A stretch of DNA of 64,000 bases from the NCBI GenBank assembly GCA_963750015.1, contig CAVVPU010000012.1, positions 1 to 64,000 on the forward strand, in the 5' to 3' direction. The notes beneath the pieces were generated by a model. The model did no database searches. It was not told the DNA's origin and saw only the letters and a list, made by a program, of their open reading frames with translations. The DNA is from CAVVNC01 sp963750015. Lineage in GTDB: Bacteria; Desulfobacterota; Syntrophorhabdia; Syntrophorhabdales; WCHB1-27. Numbering within the stretch: the stretch's first letter is position 1; the number at the start of each line of letters is the position of its first letter. The position numbers and the translations under genes were made by a program. Shown one piece after another: positions 16,628-26,659 of this stretch.

Positions 16628-17127
16628 AGCCGCCCCATATAGAGAGCCTTCTTGTAGAATTTCTTGATCTCTTCATTTTGCACGAAAAAGACGTCGGCGA
16701 TATGATACATGATCCGTCCCGAAATTGAAGGAACCGTAAAACGCGACCAGCTTTCAAAAAATATCGTCTTCGCACCAAATAGTTTGGCAACGATGGAGGG
16801 AACGATGGCGACGCCTGATCCAGTCGAGATGAGCAGACGAATGTCAAATCGCAGGAAAAGCTTTGCCGTTTGAATCAAATTGCCAATCGCAGAGAATGGT
16901 ATCGCCAAAATGCCTATCGTACTTGTGTAATCAGGACGTACTTTTGATATTTCCGAGTATCCTCCGTATCTGGCATCGTTGGGTTCTGTTGGGGATTGAG
17001 CAATCAGTATCAACCCATCCGCCTCGATGTGGCGGATCAATCTTTTCATTTGCTCGGTATGCCCTCCGGTCCCGAAATTACATATAATTGCCTTCCTTCT
17101 TGGCTCTCGTCCAGCCCGGCATGTCAC
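16624..17127 (-). CDS. Glycosyltransferase anchor half, PssD/Alg14-like
   Basis: This 167-residue partner of the Alg13-like gene has CNFGTGGHTEQMKRLI near the N-terminus (Alg14 glycine loop GxGGH), a hydrophobic segment at about residues 80-100 and LISTGSGVAIVPSIVAKLFGAKTIFFES in the middle. Alg14 proteins recruit the catalytic half to the membrane and bind the acceptor lipid. The ATGA overlap with the downstream gene supports obligate pairing. The first residues (MTCRAGREPRR) may not be native. Confidence 0.85.
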   Translation of the reverse strand: MTCRAGREPRRKAIICNFGTGGHTEQMKRLIRHIEADGLILIAQSPTEPNDARYGGYSEISKVRPDYTSTIGILAIPFSAIGNLIQTAKLFLRFDIRLLISTGSGVAIVPSIVAKLFGAKTIFFESWSRFTVPSISGRIMYHIADVFFVQNEEIKKFYKKALYMGRL

Positions 17128-17251
17128 GGTAGCCTCCTGATTCGTAACAACGTAAACCCGTCAGATGATGCCATTTCCTCTTTAGTTTATCGAGCAGACA
17201 TCGAATTATTGAGCAATTTGAAAATCCCAGGTATCTTCCCTGAGTACCATC

Positions 17252-17782
17252 TCAGACCGGGACCTTTGTACGGTCAGCACGACCGGCCGCATCAATAGCT
17301 GAGTTCGAGTCCACGTCCCCTTGGCGCCTCTCCACGAATACTCGCGGCGATCCCCACACCGAGCCCAATCTTTTCATTACTACGTTGCTCTTGATGATCC
17401 GAGCCGGGTTGCCCACAACTACGACATTTGAAGGTACGTCTTTAGTGACCACAGACCCTGCGCCGATTGCTACATTGTTGCCGATTCGCACGCCGGCCAG
17501 TATGATTGAACCGATGCCGATAACGCAATTGTCACCTATATAGGTGTCCACGTGGCTGATATACCGCCCGCCTTCCGGCTTCCATGGATAATGGTGGCTG
17601 AGAATAGTAACCTGTGACGTGATAGCAGTATTTTTGCCAACGTGGATACCTTTCGGGTTAGCTCTATCCAAATTAAGTCTTCTCTGGAGTTGAACGGATG
17701 TATCGATGTCATAGCCTCTCATCCTGTAGTAATGGCACCTCAATTTCTGCGTGATCAAAACCAACAAAGGTCTGATTGACAT
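17252..17782 (-). CDS. Left-handed beta-helix acyltransferase (hexapeptide repeats, WbbJ/NodL-like)
   Basis: O-acetyltransferase of about 176 residues that probably decorates the polysaccharide. It has hexapeptide repeats (IGDNCVIGIGSIILAGVRIG, NVAIGAGSVVTKDVP) and the typical end VVVGNPARIIK. His residues in TILSHHYPW fit the catalytic position. A TTG at 17797 would extend the protein, but that region contains the GGGAGG that fits ATG 17782, so the shorter form is preferred. The C-terminal 40 residues are Arg/Asp-rich and not part of the fold. Confidence 0.8.
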   Translation of the reverse strand: MSIRPLLVLITQKLRCHYYRMRGYDIDTSVQLQRRLNLDRANPKGIHVGKNTAITSQVTILSHHYPWKPEGGRYISHVDTYIGDNCVIGIGSIILAGVRIGNNVAIGAGSVVTKDVPSNVVVVGNPARIIKSNVVMKRLGSVWGSPRVFVERRQGDVDSNSAIDAAGRADRTKVPV

Positions 17783-17820
17783 GTCAATACCTCCCAATTC
17801 TCAAGGTCCAGGCTGCCTGC

Positions 17821-18786
17821 CTAGCCTATATTTGCCGGCCCTTCTAACACCAGATCATACAAGCGCTTGATTCGTAAGGCTATCTCCTCGCTGTTCATGG
17901 CTTCAAGACACGTACTGTTATCCAATGACGATCTTTTCCCTAATCGAGTCAAAAGAGCAACCACGCTGTCTGCCATGGTCCCCGGCTCTCTGTCCAGCGC
18001 TACTAGCCCAAAATCAACCATGCCGGCCCACTCCCTCACGTCTCCGACATCGACGGAAACAAATGGGAGCTTGGCGGCTATGGCCTCTTTGATTACAGTC
18101 GGAGAGCCTTCCGATAGAGAAGTCAGAAGCATGATGTCGCTTTCCCAATAAACTTTTTGTACGTCAGCACGGTCGATATTCACCAAGTGAACTTCCTCCA
18201 CCTTGTTTCCCCTCTTTTCCAGCTCTTGACAGACATTCCTAAAAAGGCTGTAACCTTTCACTTTTCTTGCTGGATCGGACGGGAACAACACCCGAATACT
18301 GCACGGGATTTTGGGGCCCGGTCTATTTCCGTAGCTGCTCGGCAGTTCGAACTTTTTCACCGGTATACCGCACGGAATGACATCTCCGTAGCCGAGACTT
18401 TGCCTGAGCTTCTGAGCCACCACTATTACTTTCGATGCTTTTGGCGCCAAGAGCCTTGACACGTACTTGGTCGGCTTAACAAGCAGGTCGGACCCGTGAA
18501 ACGTGATGACAACAGGAGCATGGACGAAAAGAAGAGAAATCAAAGTCAGGCCGAAGTGCCCATGGACAATGTCATATCTGCCCTCTTTCACAACGGCCGG
18601 CAGTCGCAGCATCTCTCTTATGTACTCGCCTCTCGGTCTGACCCCCTCGATAACGCGAACATCTATGGTCACATCAGGAAAGCATTCCCGGATCGACTCA
18701 ACCTGCTCCTTCACAAAGGGGCTTATGAACGGCCTCTTCGGGGTGGGATAAAGATTGGTCACTACCAGGACTCTCATCGCAATCAT
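17821..18786 (-). CDS. Glycosyltransferase family 4 (GT-B)
   Basis: This 321-residue retaining glycosyltransferase has an N-terminal acceptor domain (RVLVVTNLYPTPKRPFISPF), VVITFHGSDLLVKPTK, and a C-terminal Glycos_transf_1 domain. The latter contains SDIMLLTSLSEGSPTVIKEA, where the E-x7-E motif sits in SEGSPTVIKE. A nucleotide-sugar donor and a lipid-linked acceptor are expected. ATG 18777 (MRVLVV) is an equally plausible start. Confidence 0.85.
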   Translation of the reverse strand: MIAMRVLVVTNLYPTPKRPFISPFVKEQVESIRECFPDVTIDVRVIEGVRPRGEYIREMLRLPAVVKEGRYDIVHGHFGLTLISLLFVHAPVVITFHGSDLLVKPTKYVSRLLAPKASKVIVVAQKLRQSLGYGDVIPCGIPVKKFELPSSYGNRPGPKIPCSIRVLFPSDPARKVKGYSLFRNVCQELEKRGNKVEEVHLVNIDRADVQKVYWESDIMLLTSLSEGSPTVIKEAIAAKLPFVSVDVGDVREWAGMVDFGLVALDREPGTMADSVVALLTRLGKRSSLDNSTCLEAMNSEEIALRIKRLYDLVLEGPANIG

Positions 18787-18972
18787 TCAACTCTGTAACT
18801 GTAAACGTGGAAAGAATCACCTGCGAGGCAGATATTTCCTTTCAAGAATGCACTCCGACCGCTGTGGTGACGGAGAAATCCGACGGCCTGTGGACGGTAT
18901 GGCTCCTTGGATATCGATTCGAGCTGTACCCTTCAAAAGAATGCCGAGCTCTTCGAAAGCTTGCCCCGAGCG

Positions 18973-20385
18973 CTAAAACTGTGAATATATAAAAGGCGCA
19001 AATTCATGTGGCCGAAACACTATAGATATCCAAATCATGGTGAAAATGGCAGTCGGCGTGTACCAAGCCGATAACGGAAGCTTATGATAGTCCCCTAATC
19101 CGAATAGTTCCGTCAAATGAATCAGGACTAACGAACCAAGACAAAACAAGACAAAAGGATGATACCAACTCACACCGGCAGTGGGATAAAACATCCTGCC
19201 AAGTACAACAAACGCATTGCGAAACCCGTCAGCACGAAAAAACACCCATCCCACAACCACAGTTAGTAATGTGGCAATTCTCCCAAGAAACCCGGAGAAA
19301 GAACTTGGTTCATCATCAGTTTGAATTTCTGTGCGTCCTCTCCAAGCCATCCAGCCGCGATGAAGAGCCAACGCCGCTCCGTGAAACAGTCCCCAGAAGA
19401 CAAATGTCCAGGCTGCGCCATGCCACAACCCGCACAAACTCATTGCAAGCAACAGATTGAGATAGGTTCGAACCTTGCCTTTCCGATTGCCTCCCAAACT
19501 TATGTAAACATAGTCTCTGATCCAATTCGACAATGTAATGTGCCAACGCCTCCAGAAGTCGGCTATATTCTTACTCAAATACGGAAAATTAAAGTTCTCC
19601 GGCACTCTGTACCCGATTGCCTTTGCCACTCCAATCGCCATCCTGGAGTACCCGGCGAAATCACAGTAAAGCTGTATTGAATAACCGAGCACAGCCAACC
19701 AAACCGTGGGCGAATTAAAGACGGCGACATTCCCAAAAACATAATCCGTGAAGATTGCAATTCTGTCCGCCACAAAAATCTTCAAAAAGAATCCTATTAC
19801 AAACGATCTTAATCCGGAAATAACCGTGTAAGAATTCAATGTGACTGACTGCATCAGTTGGGGAAGAAGTTCAGATGCTCGCACGATTGGGCCGGCAACC
19901 ATCGTGGGAAAGAAACTGACAAAAAGCGCATAGTCGAGTAAGCTCGTGCAGGGTTCCATCTTAAAACGATATACGTCAATCGTATAGCTTAAGGTCCTGA
20001 AAATATAGAAGGATATACCGAGGGGCAGGATAATCGACAAGGTGCCCACGTGTAGTCCAACAGACGCTAACAGGTGCTGAAATGATGGTACAAAAAAGTT
20101 GTAATACTTGAAGCCGGAAAGAATGCTTAAGTCGATTAATAGGCTCGTGGCAATCAATAGCCGACGCTGTTTGGATGGAACCGCCTTTGACAAGAGGCTT
20201 CCGATCTGATAGTCAGAGAAGGTCACTACGACTAAAAGACCCAAGAAACGCCAATCCCAATATGCATAAAAGTAATAGCTGGCCACAAGGAGAATGATCT
20301 TACGCGCTCTGTTCCCTCGAGCGAACATTAGGCAACCGAGAAGCGATATGAAAAAAATTAGAAACTCAATTTGTGTAAAAAGCAT
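18973..20385 (-). CDS. MBOAT family O-acyltransferase (AlgI/DltB-like)
   Basis: Polytopic membrane protein of about 470 residues that passes acyl groups across the inner membrane for polysaccharide acetylation. The MBOAT core shows YYFYAYWDWRF near the start, FPTMVAGPI, LGGNRKGKVRTYLN and the catalytic-His region LWHGAAWTFVFWGLFHG. ATG 20385 follows GGGAGACGTG and is preferred over 20397. It overlaps the upstream SGNH-like gene by 20 bp, matching the AlgI-AlgJ/AlgX pairing in which the MBOAT hands the acyl group to a periplasmic SGNH enzyme. Confidence 0.9.
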   Translation of the reverse strand: MLFTQIEFLIFFISLLGCLMFARGNRARKIILLVASYYFYAYWDWRFLGLLVVVTFSDYQIGSLLSKAVPSKQRRLLIATSLLIDLSILSGFKYYNFFVPSFQHLLASVGLHVGTLSIILPLGISFYIFRTLSYTIDVYRFKMEPCTSLLDYALFVSFFPTMVAGPIVRASELLPQLMQSVTLNSYTVISGLRSFVIGFFLKIFVADRIAIFTDYVFGNVAVFNSPTVWLAVLGYSIQLYCDFAGYSRMAIGVAKAIGYRVPENFNFPYLSKNIADFWRRWHITLSNWIRDYVYISLGGNRKGKVRTYLNLLLAMSLCGLWHGAAWTFVFWGLFHGAALALHRGWMAWRGRTEIQTDDEPSSFSGFLGRIATLLTVVVGWVFFRADGFRNAFVVLGRMFYPTAGVSWYHPFVLFCLGSLVLIHLTELFGLGDYHKLPLSAWYTPTAIFTMIWISIVFRPHEFAPFIYSQF

Positions 20386-21466
20386 CACGTCTCCCATTCA
20401 TGGTCAGGCATGCCTTATATATCGCTTTTGCTATGAGACGGTGGCCGGCACCGTTAAAATGCCCTTCAGAGGGCCTGGAATTGGCAAACCCACGAGGGAA
20501 CGCACCCGTTTCTCGATAGTAGTTGCAAAAATCTTGCGTCATATCAATGAAACCAATACTATTGCGACGACACTCCGTTGCAAACACGGAGACAACGTCT
20601 GCGTCATGGTCTTTGAAATGCACTTCTCCGCCTCTAATGGTTGGTACCTCTGGACAGTAAACAAAGATAATCGGCTTCGTAGTCTGGTGACTTAAAGCAT
20701 TCAAGAGAAAGGAAAACGCCTTCTCGGGCTTCGGTTCATCAGTGATTTCAGTGCTCCGCAATTCGGCCTCACGCGGCCCGAGGGAGAATCGTAGCTTTGT
20801 GTCTTTCATAAGGGATCTCGCCGGCAACCACAAGAAGTCTAATCGGCACTTCCTCAGAACCACTTTGATCCGTTGATACTCAGTTTCTCTATTGCGTTCA
20901 ATAATTCGATACTCTGGTTTCGACTGAAAGGCTGAACGTTCAGGAAGCGCCCGATCCGGCAGAACGTCAGATAGATTGCCGAGAATTATGAAATGAGCAG
21001 CAATGGTCGGGCAAATCCTTTCGTAACGAGGTATCTTGAAATAATAGTCTGCAACCGATTCTCCAGAGTCGCCTACGCCGAAGGCAGTAATCCGTTTCAC
21101 TCCATTGTTTCGCCATATGCCGATCAGTATCTCCTGCATCCTTTCCCGTTGCTCAACCTGAAATCCCTCAACATGGGAGTTTCCCCATATGGCGATAGCA
21201 GGAATCTCGAGTTTGGATACATCATCGACCCCGATGACATCCAACTGTCCGAAGCGTGACGTTCCCCAGCCCTCACTTCTATGCTTGTGAACGCTCCCTG
21301 GGGGCCGAATCATTCTCCCGATGTCAGGGGACCATGTATATAGAACCAGCGTGTCTGTAAACAGGGATGAAATAATCCAGATAATCAAGGAGGCACAAAA
21401 GAAGCCCAGCATCCAGTATTTTGGCTTTAATCTATACGACACACCAACCACCCATTGAACGTTCAT
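20366..21466 (-). CDS. Membrane-anchored SGNH-like hydrolase/acetyltransferase (partner of the MBOAT)
   Basis: This 366-residue protein has one N-terminal TM (about residues 17-36) and a periplasmic SGNH-like domain: GNSHVEGF as block I with Ser, FGVGDSGESVADYY, LGNLSDVLP and the C-terminal block GHFNGAGHRLIA. In the last block Asn stands where SGNH enzymes have Asp before His, so activity is uncertain. Overlap with the MBOAT gene suggests the two form a periplasmic O-acylation pair like AlgI with AlgJ or AlgX. Confidence 0.75.
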   Translation of the reverse strand: MNVQWVVGVSYRLKPKYWMLGFFCASLIIWIISSLFTDTLVLYTWSPDIGRMIRPPGSVHKHRSEGWGTSRFGQLDVIGVDDVSKLEIPAIAIWGNSHVEGFQVEQRERMQEILIGIWRNNGVKRITAFGVGDSGESVADYYFKIPRYERICPTIAAHFIILGNLSDVLPDRALPERSAFQSKPEYRIIERNRETEYQRIKVVLRKCRLDFLWLPARSLMKDTKLRFSLGPREAELRSTEITDEPKPEKAFSFLLNALSHQTTKPIIFVYCPEVPTIRGGEVHFKDHDADVVSVFATECRRNSIGFIDMTQDFCNYYRETGAFPRGFANSRPSEGHFNGAGHRLIAKAIYKACLTMNGRRDAFYTN

Positions 21467-21544
21467 AGGCCGACAAGGCAGCTTTATATGATGGCATAAG
21501 CGGGAGGGAAGTTGTCACTTTTCTCTTCTTTCCGATGACTATCA

Positions 21545-22801
21545 TCATGGATACTGAAGTGCATAGAGCCATTCACTTAACCTTGCATGGTACAGCTCAA
21601 ACCTGAATTCATCATGAAGCTTCAAAGCGTTGGTTCTATATCCGTCATGATCGCCCATGATTCTTTGAACTGCAGGCAGAATGTCAGATGGCCCGTTAAT
21701 ACACACGCCGGCTCTATTTCCTTCGAAGAATTCCGGATATCCGGGAAGATTCCTGACGATGATCGGAACGCCCACCTTAAGGTGATGGAATATTTTCCCC
21801 ACTGATAAATCACTGTAGTAGAGATTCTCATCGAGGTCCGTTCCCGCCGGCCCGTGAACCATTATCCCGATATCGCAAGAAGAGTAGACCATATCCAGTT
21901 GATCGAAGGGAACCGGAACGTCACTGAGGAAGACCTTCCTGTTCATGAATGACTCCGGTATCGAAAACCCACATCCGGGATAGGGCCTCTGATGTGTATG
22001 GAGGACCAGTATATAATCCTCAGGCCACTCCCGGATCGACTGGAAGATGTCTTTCACGTGCAGCCACGATCCGAACAATCCGCCCGCGTGCAATATAATT
22101 ACTTTATTCCGGGGAATATCGAACATATCGTTAAAGTAATAGCTTCTCTGTTTCTTTCCAGGGCCGATTTGCGAATTGGGAATCACTATCATGGTCTTCG
22201 GATCGAGCCCGTTCTCTTCTCGCAGAATCTTGCACCGTATCTCTCCAAAATCCACGGTACATAGTGCGTCCTGATTGCACTTCCTTTCCGCCCGCTTGAG
22301 CACCCTTAATCCGAAATTGGTGAGATTCTTCTCTATGTATAGCTCCAGGGACCAATAGATGAGCGTGCCCCTTTTTTTCTTTGCGAGGCAGTGAGCTGCT
22401 ATCAAACCCCCGGGATCGCCCCCGATGAAAACCTCATCTTCTCCGCATTTGTTCTTTAGAAGGCACGCTGCAATGAAGTAGTAATTTCGAAAGAGGCAGT
22501 CGACTCCATCCCCAAAAGTGCTCAGACGGTCGAGTCCGATTCGCTTCAATGATCTGAAACAAAACTTCAGTATGTAGAGAACATATTTAGCGACAATCGG
22601 ATACCGGATATCTACCAACGTATACTTGCTCTCCAGGTCTGTTGCGTAGCGTCTGATTCTTTCATCGGCAAACTGAAAGACACGTATCTTATAGCCTTGC
22701 TCGTGAAAAAGCTGTATCGAATTCCGCCATGGGGTCGAGGAGAATATGGACGTATAATTCACGAGGTAGTTAATTACCCCTTTATGTCGCCGATTTTCCA
22801 T
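21545..22801 (-). CDS. Glycosyltransferase, GT-B fold, family 4-like
   Basis: This 418-residue protein is divergent at the N-terminus but has the C-terminal donor domain KVIILHAGGLFGSWLHV, SSCDIGIMVHG, SVGKIFHHLKVGVPIIV and GNRAGVCI typical of GT4 enzymes. Middle hydrophobic segments (KYVLYILKFCF) suggest peripheral membrane contact. It lies 11 bp after a GT2 gene in the same orientation. The sugar specificity cannot be read from the sequence. Confidence 0.75.
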   Translation of the reverse strand: MENRRHKGVINYLVNYTSIFSSTPWRNSIQLFHEQGYKIRVFQFADERIRRYATDLESKYTLVDIRYPIVAKYVLYILKFCFRSLKRIGLDRLSTFGDGVDCLFRNYYFIAACLLKNKCGEDEVFIGGDPGGLIAAHCLAKKKRGTLIYWSLELYIEKNLTNFGLRVLKRAERKCNQDALCTVDFGEIRCKILREENGLDPKTMIVIPNSQIGPGKKQRSYYFNDMFDIPRNKVIILHAGGLFGSWLHVKDIFQSIREWPEDYILVLHTHQRPYPGCGFSIPESFMNRKVFLSDVPVPFDQLDMVYSSCDIGIMVHGPAGTDLDENLYYSDLSVGKIFHHLKVGVPIIVRNLPGYPEFFEGNRAGVCINGPSDILPAVQRIMGDHDGYRTNALKLHDEFRFELYHARLSEWLYALQYP

Positions 22802-22812
22802 CGTCCGTTCCG

Positions 22813-23748
22813 TTAGTGGTCTAAAGCGGGAAATAACTTAGAAGCAGACCGGTATATGGGGTTGTCTGCCTTAAGTCGGTATTTTCTGCAAAGCGCAAGA
22901 TAATGCATCCGTAGCCCCTTGTGGGATAAGGCGGCTTCGCTTTTGTAGCGGTCATAGTGTTCAATGAGTCCAAAATTCAAACATCGTCTCAGCAGCTCCA
23001 TATTGAGTTTTCGCCACGCCTCTTCCCCGCACAACTCCCTCGTTTCACTTGCGTATTTCCTGATGATGTAATGCCAGCCCTCGACGTGCTTTATCCCATT
23101 GCCTGAAATAGCGTCACTCTTACCGACGTGATAAATCAAGAGGGGCTCCTTCAGATGAATCACTCTGCAGTACTTAGCCAGTCGTATCGAAGTATCCCAC
23201 TCCTGGAACGATGGTACCTGTTCATCGAGATATCCTATTCTCTCCAAAGCCTTCTTTGAGGTCAGAATTGTCGGGTATGGAGGGGCTGGCGACTGAAGCA
23301 GAGTCGGATATTGATTCTCACCTTCCACGACAGGCAACAGGCGCAGACTTTTGGTGCCGCTTACGGGATCAAAACGAATTGCATTACTGTATACAAAGGT
23401 CCATGGATTGTAGTCTACGTTTGCCAAGGCCGAAACCTGTTTTTCCAGTTTATCCCGCACCCACTCATCGTCCGAATCGTGAAAGGCTATCCAGTCGTGC
23501 TTAGCCTCAAGAATGCCCCTGTTGCGAGCCGCCTGCGCGCCCGAGCGTCTTTCCAAAATTACACAGCGGACCCTCGGATCAGTACAACTGGTTACTATAG
23601 ATACAGTATTGTCGGTGGAGCGATCGTCGGCCACAATGACTTCCAAGTTCCGATAAGTTTGGGCCAGCACGGAGTCAAGACAATAGGATATCGTATCCTG
23701 ACGATTGTAGGCCGGAATCACCACCGAGACCATAGGTTTCTCATTCAC
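22813..23748 (-). CDS. Glycosyltransferase family 2 (GT-A)
   Basis: This 311-residue inverting glycosyltransferase begins MVSVVIPAYNRQDTISYCLDSVL and continues LEVIVADDRSTDNT (nucleotide-binding Asp pair) and AFHDSDDEW (DxD motif, about residues 90-98). A C-terminal helical tail (ALCRKYRLKADNP) is present, with no TM segment. The catalytic base may lie near PSFQEWDTSIRLA. Confidence 0.9.
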   Translation of the reverse strand: MNEKPMVSVVIPAYNRQDTISYCLDSVLAQTYRNLEVIVADDRSTDNTVSIVTSCTDPRVRCVILERRSGAQAARNRGILEAKHDWIAFHDSDDEWVRDKLEKQVSALANVDYNPWTFVYSNAIRFDPVSGTKSLRLLPVVEGENQYPTLLQSPAPPYPTILTSKKALERIGYLDEQVPSFQEWDTSIRLAKYCRVIHLKEPLLIYHVGKSDAISGNGIKHVEGWHYIIRKYASETRELCGEEAWRKLNMELLRRCLNFGLIEHYDRYKSEAALSHKGLRMHYLALCRKYRLKADNPIYRSASKLFPALDH

Positions 23749-23799
23749 GAACGCCTACCTTTTTTCATCTGTTCCTGCCAAGCCCGCGCCGCCCTGCCG

Positions 23800-25286
23800 C
23801 TAGGCTGCGCTCCGAGCGACTGCTGCCGGTCTCATTTCTTTAACCATCGTTTTTGTGCTTCCGCTGCAGAAGTATGAGTACCAAACTATCGACCAGATCA
23901 AGTTAAAGTACCATCGGTTTTCCGTCATGTGATCGGTCATAGAGTTCACCGCGAGAGCCACAATAACACCCAGCCCGGCTAAAAATACGGCAAGTGCGGC
24001 AGCGTCCCCGATTGCACCCCTGGGCCTTCTGAGGAAAGAAATCACCATCCCTATAACGAGAGGCTGTATAGGCTATCCCTCCCAGGAAGCCATAGCTGAC
24101 CGCGTAGGTCAAGTAATCGTTATGAATAAAGGACTTTACCGTATCACCGACTGCCAGGGTAAAGCCGACGCCTTCGGGGTGTTCCAGGAGTTGTGCCGCG
24201 GCGCGTCCCCATAGAGTGAACCTGTCGATATTCTCGGTGGTGACGCGCTGCTCGTAGCGTTTCCCCAGGTACTCCTTCATGCTTGAGGGAGAAAGGCCGT
24301 ACGTCAAAACCAGCAGGCAGGCGATGGCGATCATCGACACAATCACTCTTGCCGGGTTGACCCGGCGGGCCTGGGCATAGAATATGGCTCCCAAACCGCA
24401 AAGGCAGGCAAGCCCGCTCCCGAAGCTGGCGGTGACGAAAAGAAGGAGTGTGTTCGATACCAGGCATGCTCCTGCCCATAACCTCAGCGGTCTTTCGACT
24501 CGTGAAACAGTTACAGCCGTTGACGCACATATCAAAGCTGCCAGGATAAAACCGACTTCCGTTCTCAAAAAGCTGACGTCAACCCTTCCAAGCTGGTACA
24601 CCAGAAAACCCTCGGAGAGGCCCTGAATATGCTGCGACGCTTCCCACAGATTACTAGGGGTCCCAAGGAATCTAGCGGCGAGGAGTATCAACGACGACGG
24701 AAGGATCAAACAAAAGAGCAGGCCTTTCAAGTTCGAGACGCTGTTACGACTCCCTTTCATCCTGAGGTAAATCATAGGCAGCAATACGAACGGCGGCAGA
24801 ATGAAATTGTATGCGAACGCTCCTTGACGCATTATGCCGCGTCCGATGCCCTCCTCGCCCATCCAGTTAATGGAGCTGGTCAGAACTCCGACTACGGCCA
24901 AGAATACCAACAGATAGATACCACCTGGGGAGCTTGGACAAGTACCGTGCGTTAAGGAGCAAGAACCAGAAGCCAAACACAAGGTTGCAGGCAATCTGTA
25001 CTTTGCTTACAGCTATGGGTGTTGCTGCCGCTACCGACACCAGTAGTATCCAGGGACGGGGGGCCTTCCTCCAACGAAGAGTCATGAAGGCTGAGAAGAC
25101 TATAACCGGTATGTAAAACGCATACGAACGCCCCGCAACGAAGGCCGCGGCAATGATCGCCATTCCCAGAAAGAAGGCAATGATGGAAGTTCTTCCTCGA
25201 ACCTCGGGAAAATCGAACGCAGACGCGCGATGTGCAGCATTTAGTTTTTGATTCGTGAACAACAGACCACTTCGATTGTAGGCCAT
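23800..25286 (-). pseudogene. O-antigen polymerase/ligase family membrane protein, broken by two frameshifts
   Basis: Three minus-strand frames together make one polytopic protein of about 480 residues. Frame 1 runs from ATG 25286 (MAYNRSGLLF) through several TM helices to about 24925. Frame 2 continues GGIYLLVFLAVVGVL to about 24060 and carries the Wzy/WaaL-like loop with NIDRFTLWGRAAAQLL and FIHNDYLTYAVSYGFLGG, the conserved H-N-x-Y/L part of O-antigen ligase proteins. Frame 3 resumes PLVIGMVISFLRR to the stop at 23800 and carries the last TM helix. Each shift is one base. Either the gene is dead, or both shifts are assembly errors. Confidence 0.75.
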
Positions 25287-25299
25287 AAAGCAACCCCCT

Positions 25300-26637
25300 C
25301 TATTGCCGTTCGCGTCTTGTCAAAATAAACAGGTCAACATAGGCAGCGAAGGTTCTGGCAGCACGACCCAGTAAAGACCCCACTGCAACTGCGAGAAGCC
25401 CTCCTATGACCGGATGCAGTAGATAAGCGGTCAGGGGAAAAACGACTATCCCGGCAATGACGCTTCGGCCGTAGAGCCATGGCTTTCCCGTTGCAAAAAG
25501 TGCATTCATCGGTAAAAATGCGGCCTGGACCACGGGAAACCACAGGCATACCTTCATCACGCTAATACCGGCAATATATTTCGGGATAAAATAAGGGACA
25601 AATATGCCCACCAAGTACGAGGTTACGACAGCGACGGCTACCATGAATCCCGTGAGCCCCAAGGTCACCCACGCTATCCTCACGTTCGCTCCGCGCACGC
25701 TTCCATCACGAGCAAAAGTGGTTACTACGCGGGGAGTCAGAACCTGCCACACCGCCAAAGGTACTGAATTTACGGCAGCGGAAATAACGGCTGCGACCGA
25801 ATAAAGCCCGAGGGAAGTCACACCCGCGAGAGAAAGAACCAGGGCGCCCTCGGTTGCCGTCCAGATGGACGTGTAGAGGTTACCCCAAAAGCTTAGCGGA
25901 AAACCCAGCCTGATGAGCCCACGGAGGGCCTTGATATTGAGGCCATATTTCACCCTGAGGGGCCGGTTCCAGTGATAGAGCAAGACAACAAGGAGCGACG
26001 GCAAGGCCGTACGAGCACAGAGGCCGTAAAACCCCAGAAAAGGCAATAAAAATACCATTCCAAAGGTGAGCACTGCCTGAACCACCTGAAACCTTGCCAG
26101 ACTTACGAAGTGATGGAGGGTCCGGTAGGTCGATGTAAGATACCCTCCGTAAAACACCGACCAGCAGAGAAAGATCTGAGACAGCCAGCCAAAAACACTG
26201 CGAAGGTCGTGATGGGCCAGGCCGTACAAAGCGCAGGACACAAAGCCGCAGGAAACAACAACCGATATAAGAAGGTTGAAAGCCCCGGCTGTGGAGGCAA
26301 GCAGGTTGACCCGCTCCGGCTCTTCTTTGCCGACGAGATAGGGAATCTGATGTGTAAGACCATCCCATGTGCCTAGATGCAGAAAATATAAGTAGGTCAA
26401 AGGGATAGTAAAAAACCGAAACGATCCCGTCTCGTTAGGACCGAGGAATCGGGCGACCATCAGACCACCGACAGCGCCAAGTGCCGATGCCAGGAGGTTG
26501 CCGCTCAAGAGGGCTGCAACGGACCGGATTGTTTGGCGACTCCTGGCCATTCTCACACCCAGGGCGGCGATCTTCATCTTAAGGCCCGAACTCTCGCCGG
26601 ATGTTCGATTAATTGTGACCGCCTGGTTTTCTTTCAT
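25300..26637 (-). CDS. Oligosaccharide flippase, Wzx/MATE-like
   Basis: This 445-residue polytopic protein of the polysaccharide biosynthesis (PST) family flips lipid-linked repeat units to the periplasm. The N-terminus after a charged 35-residue stretch reads VAALLSGNLLASALGAVGGLMVARFLGPNETG, the usual Wzx first two helices with the ARxLGPxxxG motif. About 12 TM segments follow. It is immediately upstream of the broken polymerase/ligase gene, the normal Wzx-Wzy pairing. Confidence 0.85.
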   Translation of the reverse strand: MKENQAVTINRTSGESSGLKMKIAALGVRMARSRQTIRSVAALLSGNLLASALGAVGGLMVARFLGPNETGSFRFFTIPLTYLYFLHLGTWDGLTHQIPYLVGKEEPERVNLLASTAGAFNLLISVVVSCGFVSCALYGLAHHDLRSVFGWLSQIFLCWSVFYGGYLTSTYRTLHHFVSLARFQVVQAVLTFGMVFLLPFLGFYGLCARTALPSLLVVLLYHWNRPLRVKYGLNIKALRGLIRLGFPLSFWGNLYTSIWTATEGALVLSLAGVTSLGLYSVAAVISAAVNSVPLAVWQVLTPRVVTTFARDGSVRGANVRIAWVTLGLTGFMVAVAVVTSYLVGIFVPYFIPKYIAGISVMKVCLWFPVVQAAFLPMNALFATGKPWLYGRSVIAGIVVFPLTAYLLHPVIGGLLAVAVGSLLGRAARTFAAYVDLFILTRRERQ

Positions 26638-26659
26638 CGTCGGCGATGTGACCTGTTCT

